A stretch of 10,251 bases of DNA from Candidatus Fermentibacterales bacterium (GTDB taxonomy: Bacteria; Fermentibacterota; Fermentibacteria; Fermentibacterales; JAFGKQ01). The notes under the pieces were generated by a model, which did not search any database, was not told the DNA's origin, and saw only the letters and a program-made list of their open reading frames with translations. The translations under genes were made by a program, and so were the position numbers. Below, piece by piece: positions 6,751 through 10,251 of the stretch. How positions within the stretch are numbered: position 1 is the stretch's first letter; each line of letters opens with the position of its first letter. Location of the stretch: contig JAFGKQ010000223.1 of assembly GCA_016928495.1 (NCBI GenBank), positions 1 through 10,251 of the forward strand, written 5' to 3'.

Positions 6751-7887
6751 ATGAGAATCCGACGGTTCATCAGGAACCTGGGCTTCGTGCTCGTGGGCCT
6801 GATCGTTCTGGTCGCGCTGCTCGAGCTGATGACACGTGTCGTGCTGATGCTGTCCGGGAAGGACTACGAGGACTTCCGCGAGTACAACGCCTGGGTGCAC
6901 AGGGTTTCAACGGCCGGTCCAACCAGAAGATACGACGTCATGCATCCGGTGCTGCCCTACAGGCCGCGACCGCTCTCCGAGGGAGTGAACTCGCAGGGAT
7001 ACCGAGGGGAGGAGTTCAGTTGGGAGCGCACTCCGGGCGTGCTCCGCATAGCGTGTCTGGGCGGATCCACAACCTGGGATGGCTGGTATCCGGAGTCCCT
7101 GGAGGACCGGATGAGCCAGCTGATGGATAGCCTCGACGCTCCGTTCGACAGCTGCGAGGTCCTGAACTTCGGAGCGCAGTCATGGAGCAGCACCGAGAGC
7201 CTGATCAACTACGCCGTTCGCGGGGTGCACTCGGGACCACACTTGCTCGTCATATACCACGGGATCAACGATGCCTACGCAAGCGTCCTGCCCGAAGGCC
7301 CGGTCGCCCAGCCCGACTACAGCCACTGGCGGACCCGGTGGGCCCCTCCTCCCCGACCCCTGTGGGACCTCTTCCCGGCGGGCCTGGACCGGCTCAGGCT
7401 CTTCGGCCTGGCGAGGTACGTGCTCAATCGCGCCGTTCTCGAGGGGTTCTATTCCGATCAGCTCATGCGCTGCGGAATCAGATACGCCTACGAGCCCGGG
7501 ATGCGAAGGACCCCGTTCGATACCTACGGCAGCAACCTGATGAGCATCGTCACGATAGCTCTCAACTGCAGCACGACGGTGTTCGTTGTCAGTCAGTTCC
7601 ACATGGCGGAGCTGACGGTCGAGCAGTTCGGGAACGAGGAGCTGGCAGGCCTGGTGGAGGAGATGAACGAGGAGGCGAGAAGCGTGGCGGAGGAGTTCCG
7701 GGGAACCGGAAGGGTCTTCTTCCTCGATGCAGCCGCCTCCATCCATCCCGACAGGTCGCAGATGATCGACGCCTGCCACTTCACACCCGAAGGTTATGCG
7801 ATGCTCGGAGAGTGGATCGCCGACGAGATGGCGTGCGCTCTGGAAGGCCTTCGGTGGGATCTTCCCGAGCCTCTGGACTTCAGGTAG
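6751..7887 (+). CDS. Membrane-anchored SGNH/GDSL hydrolase-like protein (second of a tandem pair)
   Basis: A 378-residue paralogue of the preceding gene with the same plan: N-terminal membrane helix (about 10-35), then an SGNH domain. Visible blocks are LGGS (Ser106), a Gly at 141 in NFGAQSW as the second oxyanion position, GIND (Gly171, Asn173) and DACH (Asp340, His343) followed by FTPEGYAMLG. A GVNSQGYRGEEF stretch (78-89) is the Asn..Gly..Arg-Gly element seen ahead of the nucleophile in many bacterial anchored SGNH proteins. Unlike its twin it keeps the standard Gly in block III. The start is the ATG at 6751, four bases after the previous stop; GGAGGAG (6734-6740) lies ten bases upstream inside the previous gene, so translation is probably coupled. 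An in-frame ATG at 6730 has no ribosome site. The reaction is likely ester hydrolysis or acyl transfer in the periplasm; substrate unknown. Confidence 0.83.
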   Translation: MRIRRFIRNLGFVLVGLIVLVALLELMTRVVLMLSGKDYEDFREYNAWVHRVSTAGPTRRYDVMHPVLPYRPRPLSEGVNSQGYRGEEFSWERTPGVLRIACLGGSTTWDGWYPESLEDRMSQLMDSLDAPFDSCEVLNFGAQSWSSTESLINYAVRGVHSGPHLLVIYHGINDAYASVLPEGPVAQPDYSHWRTRWAPPPRPLWDLFPAGLDRLRLFGLARYVLNRAVLEGFYSDQLMRCGIRYAYEPGMRRTPFDTYGSNLMSIVTIALNCSTTVFVVSQFHMAELTVEQFGNEELAGLVEEMNEEARSVAEEFRGTGRVFFLDAAASIHPDRSQMIDACHFTPEGYAMLGEWIADEMACALEGLRWDLPEPLDFR

Positions 7888-7914
7888 GCGGAGCAGGCTC
7901 CGGGCCAGACACGA

Positions 7915-8466
7915 TTGGGGGGGAGACAGATCAGGACCGAATCACTCGAGTGCCCCAACTGCGGAGCCTCCATCCCGGCTCCGGACGGACAGGGCGTCGT
8001 CGTCTGCCGCTACTGCCACTCCACCATAAGGCTCTCGGCTGAGGGCGGCGGATCCGCCCCGGCGATCGTGGACGCATCCGCGCTCCCGGACGAGGTCAGG
8101 GATCTGATACGCGGACACATCGCTGCCGGTCGGACCATGCAGGCCATCAGCGCCTACAGGGAGCAGACCTCCCTGCCGCTCAAGCAGTCCAAGGAAGCCG
8201 TCGAGAACATGGCCAGGGAGATGGGCATCGAGCTCCCGAAGCCGAGCTCGCTGCCCTGTGTTCTCATCCCGCTGGGTTTCCTGGTCTGGGTGGGTCTCAT
8301 CGCCCTGATGCCGTTCGTTGCGCCCTGGGTAGCCAGGCAGGTTCTCGGGGAGGGGGTTTCGGCCGGGACCGTCGAGACCTCGAGGGCGCTTCTGCCGATC
8401 ATCTTCGTGGTTGTCTCCGTGGCAGTCTTCTTCGTAGCGCTCGGGAGGTCCAGGAAGGGCCGCTAG
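7915..8466 (+). CDS. Zinc-ribbon membrane protein with an L7/L12-like helical segment
   Basis: A protein of up to 183 residues with three parts. First, a zinc ribbon with two CxxC pairs (Cys13, Cys16 and Cys31, Cys34; CPNCG and CRYCH). Second, residues about 58-104 (LIRGHIAAGRTMQAISAYRE, then LKQSKEAVENM) resemble the helix-turn-helix of the ribosomal L7/L12 C-terminal domain, where AIKxYRE and LKEAKxAVE recur. Third, two membrane helices (about 113-137 and 158-177) and a basic tail. The ribbon and helical part should face the cytoplasm. I know of similar small bacterial proteins but no function for them. The gene follows the second SGNH gene by 27 bases in the same frame, so it is probably co-transcribed. 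The start is doubtful: the TTG at 7915 has no Shine-Dalgarno, whereas GGGAG at 7921-7925 sits four bases before an in-frame ATC at 7930, which would give MRTESLECPNC. It ends in a stop overlapping that of the convergent gene. Confidence 0.78.
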   Translation: MGGRQIRTESLECPNCGASIPAPDGQGVVVCRYCHSTIRLSAEGGGSAPAIVDASALPDEVRDLIRGHIAAGRTMQAISAYREQTSLPLKQSKEAVENMAREMGIELPKPSSLPCVLIPLGFLVWVGLIALMPFVAPWVARQVLGEGVSAGTVETSRALLPIIFVVVSVAVFFVALGRSRKGR

Positions 8467-8479
8467 GGAGCAGGCGGCC
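8458..8479. terminator. Hairpin across the shared stop codons, possible bidirectional terminator
   Basis: GGCCGC (8458-8463) and GCGGCC (8474-8479) are perfect 6-base complements around a 10-base loop, extendable by a G-U pair. The hairpin spans both overlapping stop codons. Neither side has a U-run, so it is not a standard intrinsic terminator. Confidence 0.3.
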
Positions 8480-10055
8480 TGCAGAGGAAGAGACCCATCG
8501 GGCCCTCGCTCCCCCGGAGGTCGATCTCCTGCACCGAGACCCTGACAGCCAGTGCCTCCATCAGGTCCAGGTCAGCCATGACGTCGCTGCCGAGACCCGA
8601 GAACAGGTTCTCCCCTGACCCGAAGGCCCTTGCGCTCCGCGACGTGTCCGGCCTGTTGGCGACCAGTAGGAACCCACCACCACCGGGAGCGAGGCCCAGC
8701 CAGACTCCCACGAGCGAGTCCGTGTCCATCTGCAGGTAGGCGAGGCCCTCCCGGAGACTGCAGAAGAACCTCTCCTGCCCGAACCTCTGCATGTGAGGGT
8801 GCCAGACGAGAGAGTCGGGGAATCCCAGCTCCAGGAGGTGACGGCTGATGCCCAGGGTGCTGTAGGTGTCCAGGAAGATAACGAGCGGAACGGGCTCCTC
8901 CACGCGGAGGCTGTCCGAGAGGCGGGCAACCTCCAGGAAATCCCTGTCGTGGGTGCTACGCTGCGGGATCGTCGATCTCGAGACGTAGGGGACGCACAGC
9001 AGGATCATCAGGATCGAGAGGCAGGCCACCAGGGCCGTCCTCGCCCTGCGACCGGAGGGCAGCCCTTCGGCAGCCAGCACCATGTAGGCGGGATAGGCCA
9101 TGGCGAAGTGCCTCGCGCTCGGTCGGACCAGGCTCAGAGCCACCAGAGGAACCAACGCCAGCAGCTTCGTGATGAGGCTCGAGCGTCGAATGCCGCGGAC
9201 CGCGAGGAACAGTAGGGCCAGACCGAGAAGGCCGCCCGCGACTGAGCCCAGGGTCAGCTGCCGGATTCCCCACTGCCCGAAGTCGAAGACCGCGTTGCCG
9301 GCCGCGAAGCGCAGCGCGGTCCCCGCGATCGAGAACGGCGCCCCGAGGAGGCGTCCCGCCGGCGTTGCCCTCATCTCCAGCCCGGGTACGCCGGCCGGCA
9401 GTGCCTCCTGACCCGAGGAGACCCTCTCGAGCGCCCTTCCGGCCCATGGAAGGAACAGGAGGAGAACAAGGCACAGAACCACCAGGGCCTGCTTCCAGCG
9501 TCTCTCGATCGCCAGGCCCAGCACGACGGCGGCCGTGCAGGTCCAGGCGAAGTAGTGGACCCATGTGCCCAGCGCCAGCGAGAGCGCCAGGGCGAACAGC
9601 GATCTCCCGGAGCCCGCTCTCTCGTATCCCTGCCAGGCCATCATCGTCAGCAGGCCGCAAAGGGCAAGCAGCCCGTACATCCTGACCTCGAGCGCCAGGT
9701 GGAGCGTGAACGGGCTGAGCGCCAGCAGCACAGCGGCAGGCAGCGGAAGGCTCCTGGCGGCCAGGATCAGCATGAGCAGCACGAGGGCGAGAGAGAGCAG
9801 CCTCATCACCAGCAGGGAGCTGCCAGCAAGATGGGAGATCGCCCAGAGCAGCGTGTGGTAGCCCGGCATGTGGAAGTCGGCTCCGACGTTCTCGATGAGC
9901 TGCCGGTAGGGACCTGAGGCCAGCTGGACGGTCAGCCCCTCGTCTCCCGTGTAGCTCTTCTGCCAGGAGAGCACGAAGAGAAGCACGACGGGAAACAGAA
10001 GCAGGAGCCCTCCACCTGCTCGTGCGGCTGCGTGCGCGCGAACCACACCCGTCAT
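8463..10055 (-). CDS. GT39-like (GT-C fold) membrane glycosyltransferase
   Basis: A 530-residue protein. An N-terminal helix (about 15-31) leads to YTGDEG with Asp38-Glu39, the acidic pair in the first periplasmic loop of GT-C transferases of the ArnT/PMT kind. Next comes FHMPGYHTLLW (61-71), matching the family's His-Pro-Pro-Leu-Tyr element, then MRLLSL, and LEVRMYGL (122-129), the characteristic Glu-x-Arg-x-Tyr motif. About nine or ten helices follow, up to near 357, and then a soluble part of roughly 170 residues, presumably periplasmic. Such enzymes move a sugar from a polyprenyl phosphate carrier onto a protein, lipid or glycan. It starts 28 bases after the outer-membrane protein gene and is probably in its operon. 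The ATG at 10055 has only a weak ribosome site. Its last bases overlap the stop of the convergent gene by three. The fold call is good; donor and acceptor are unknown. Confidence 0.78.
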   Translation of the reverse strand: MTGVVRAHAAARAGGGLLLLFPVVLLFVLSWQKSYTGDEGLTVQLASGPYRQLIENVGADFHMPGYHTLLWAISHLAGSSLLVMRLLSLALVLLMLILAARSLPLPAAVLLALSPFTLHLALEVRMYGLLALCGLLTMMAWQGYERAGSGRSLFALALSLALGTWVHYFAWTCTAAVVLGLAIERRWKQALVVLCLVLLLFLPWAGRALERVSSGQEALPAGVPGLEMRATPAGRLLGAPFSIAGTALRFAAGNAVFDFGQWGIRQLTLGSVAGGLLGLALLFLAVRGIRRSSLITKLLALVPLVALSLVRPSARHFAMAYPAYMVLAAEGLPSGRRARTALVACLSILMILLCVPYVSRSTIPQRSTHDRDFLEVARLSDSLRVEEPVPLVIFLDTYSTLGISRHLLELGFPDSLVWHPHMQRFGQERFFCSLREGLAYLQMDTDSLVGVWLGLAPGGGGFLLVANRPDTSRSARAFGSGENLFSGLGSDVMADLDLMEALAVRVSVQEIDLRGSEGPMGLFLCRPPAP

Positions 10056-10083
10056 GCTCGAACGCCTGCCGGGCCGCGGGGGA

Positions 10084-10251
10084 TCAGAACCTCCACCCCA
10101 GCTTGCATCCTATCCAGGGTATGTCGAAGGCTTCGGCTTCCTCGCCCGGGAAGCCGTGCATGTAGCCGATCTCCAGGGCCAGGGAGAACCCGGACCGGGA
10201 GATGTAGTGGGCGCCAACCGGGAAGTAGACGTTGGGCCTGAGGTCCGGTTC
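10084..10251 (-). CDS. C-terminal end of an outer-membrane beta-barrel protein (5' end outside window)
   Basis: The last 55 residues of a gene that enters from the right edge. The sequence alternates polar and hydrophobic residues (NVYFPVGAHYI, FSLALEIGYMHGF), with short turns, as in transmembrane beta-strands. It ends in IGCKLGWRF, with the terminal Phe recognised by the BAM assembly machinery. This is the main evidence that the cell has an outer membrane. Nothing here shows which porin or transporter type it is. It lies directly upstream of the glycosyltransferase gene on the same strand. Confidence 0.68.
   Translation of the reverse strand, partial: EPDLRPNVYFPVGAHYISRSGFSLALEIGYMHGFPGEEAEAFDIPWIGCKLGWRF

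Noticed and set aside
5604-6770. Minus-strand open frame (388 codons) opposite the first SGNH gene
   Set aside because: It is antisense to a gene with catalytic motifs and would run across the rightward promoter's transcribed region; the composition is that of a shadow frame.
6751-8466. Read-through fusion of the second SGNH gene and the zinc-ribbon gene, which share a frame across the TAG at 7885
   Set aside because: The SGNH domain is complete before the stop, the linker is not conserved-looking, and a separate start region is present. No recoding signal is apparent.
8956-9660. Minus-strand open frame (234 codons) inside the glycosyltransferase gene
   Set aside because: It is an alternate frame of a gene with clear membrane helices and GT-C motifs, and has no ribosome site or domain of its own.
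1-10251. CRISPR arrays, insertion sequences, tRNA or rRNA genes, phage or toxin-antitoxin modules
   Set aside because: By eye I found no regularly spaced repeats, no transposase motifs or terminal inverted repeats, and no cloverleaf-like or ribosomal RNA sequence. A covariance-model scan would be needed to exclude small RNAs.

Overview
This is a GC-rich window, dense in protein-coding genes, from a Gram-negative (two-membrane) bacterium. The Gram-negative call rests on the end of an outer-membrane beta-barrel protein at the right edge, whose last residue is Phe after a Trp-Arg pair, and on lipid-linked glycan genes (a Wzx-like flippase and a GT39-like transferase). Arginine AGG and AGA codons are frequent alongside CGC and CGG in the genes I read, and the protein families are mixed. 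This would suit an uncultured phylum-level lineage rather than a well-known proteobacterium, but I cannot name a taxon. I see no tRNA, rRNA, insertion sequence, CRISPR array or phage gene.

Layout, left to right. (A) 1-2118, minus strand: a membrane zinc metalloprotease of site-2-protease type (partial, runs off the left edge) and, upstream of it, a KamA-family radical SAM aminomutase. The substrate-pocket residues of the aminomutase match glutamate 2,3-aminomutase rather than lysine 2,3-aminomutase. (B) 2321-5310, minus strand: a probable three-gene transcription unit, read in the order WbpG/PseA-like N-acetyl sugar amidotransferase, Wzx-like oligosaccharide flippase, small three-helix membrane protein. 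(C) 5311-5633: a 323-base non-coding divergent region with a good sigma-70-like promoter facing right and a weaker overlapping one facing left. (D) 5634-8466, plus strand: two tandem paralogous membrane-anchored SGNH/GDSL hydrolases, then a membrane protein with a zinc ribbon and an L7/L12-like helical segment. (E) 8463-10251, minus strand: a GT-C (GT39-like) membrane glycosyltransferase preceded by the C-terminus of an outer-membrane beta-barrel protein. D and E converge, and their stop codons overlap in a single CTAG.

How the genes may work together (inference): B, D and E look like parts of a cell-surface glycan system. The amidotransferase would decorate a nucleotide-linked N-acetyl sugar, the flippase would move the lipid-linked glycan across the inner membrane, and the GT39-like enzyme would transfer sugar on the periplasmic face. 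The two anchored SGNH proteins could add or remove acyl groups there. The aminomutase probably makes beta-glutamate, a compatible solute, and is metabolically separate. The points most worth checking are the aminomutase's substrate residues, the SGNH pair, the zinc-ribbon protein with its doubtful start codon, and the amidotransferase without its usual HisH/HisF-type partners.
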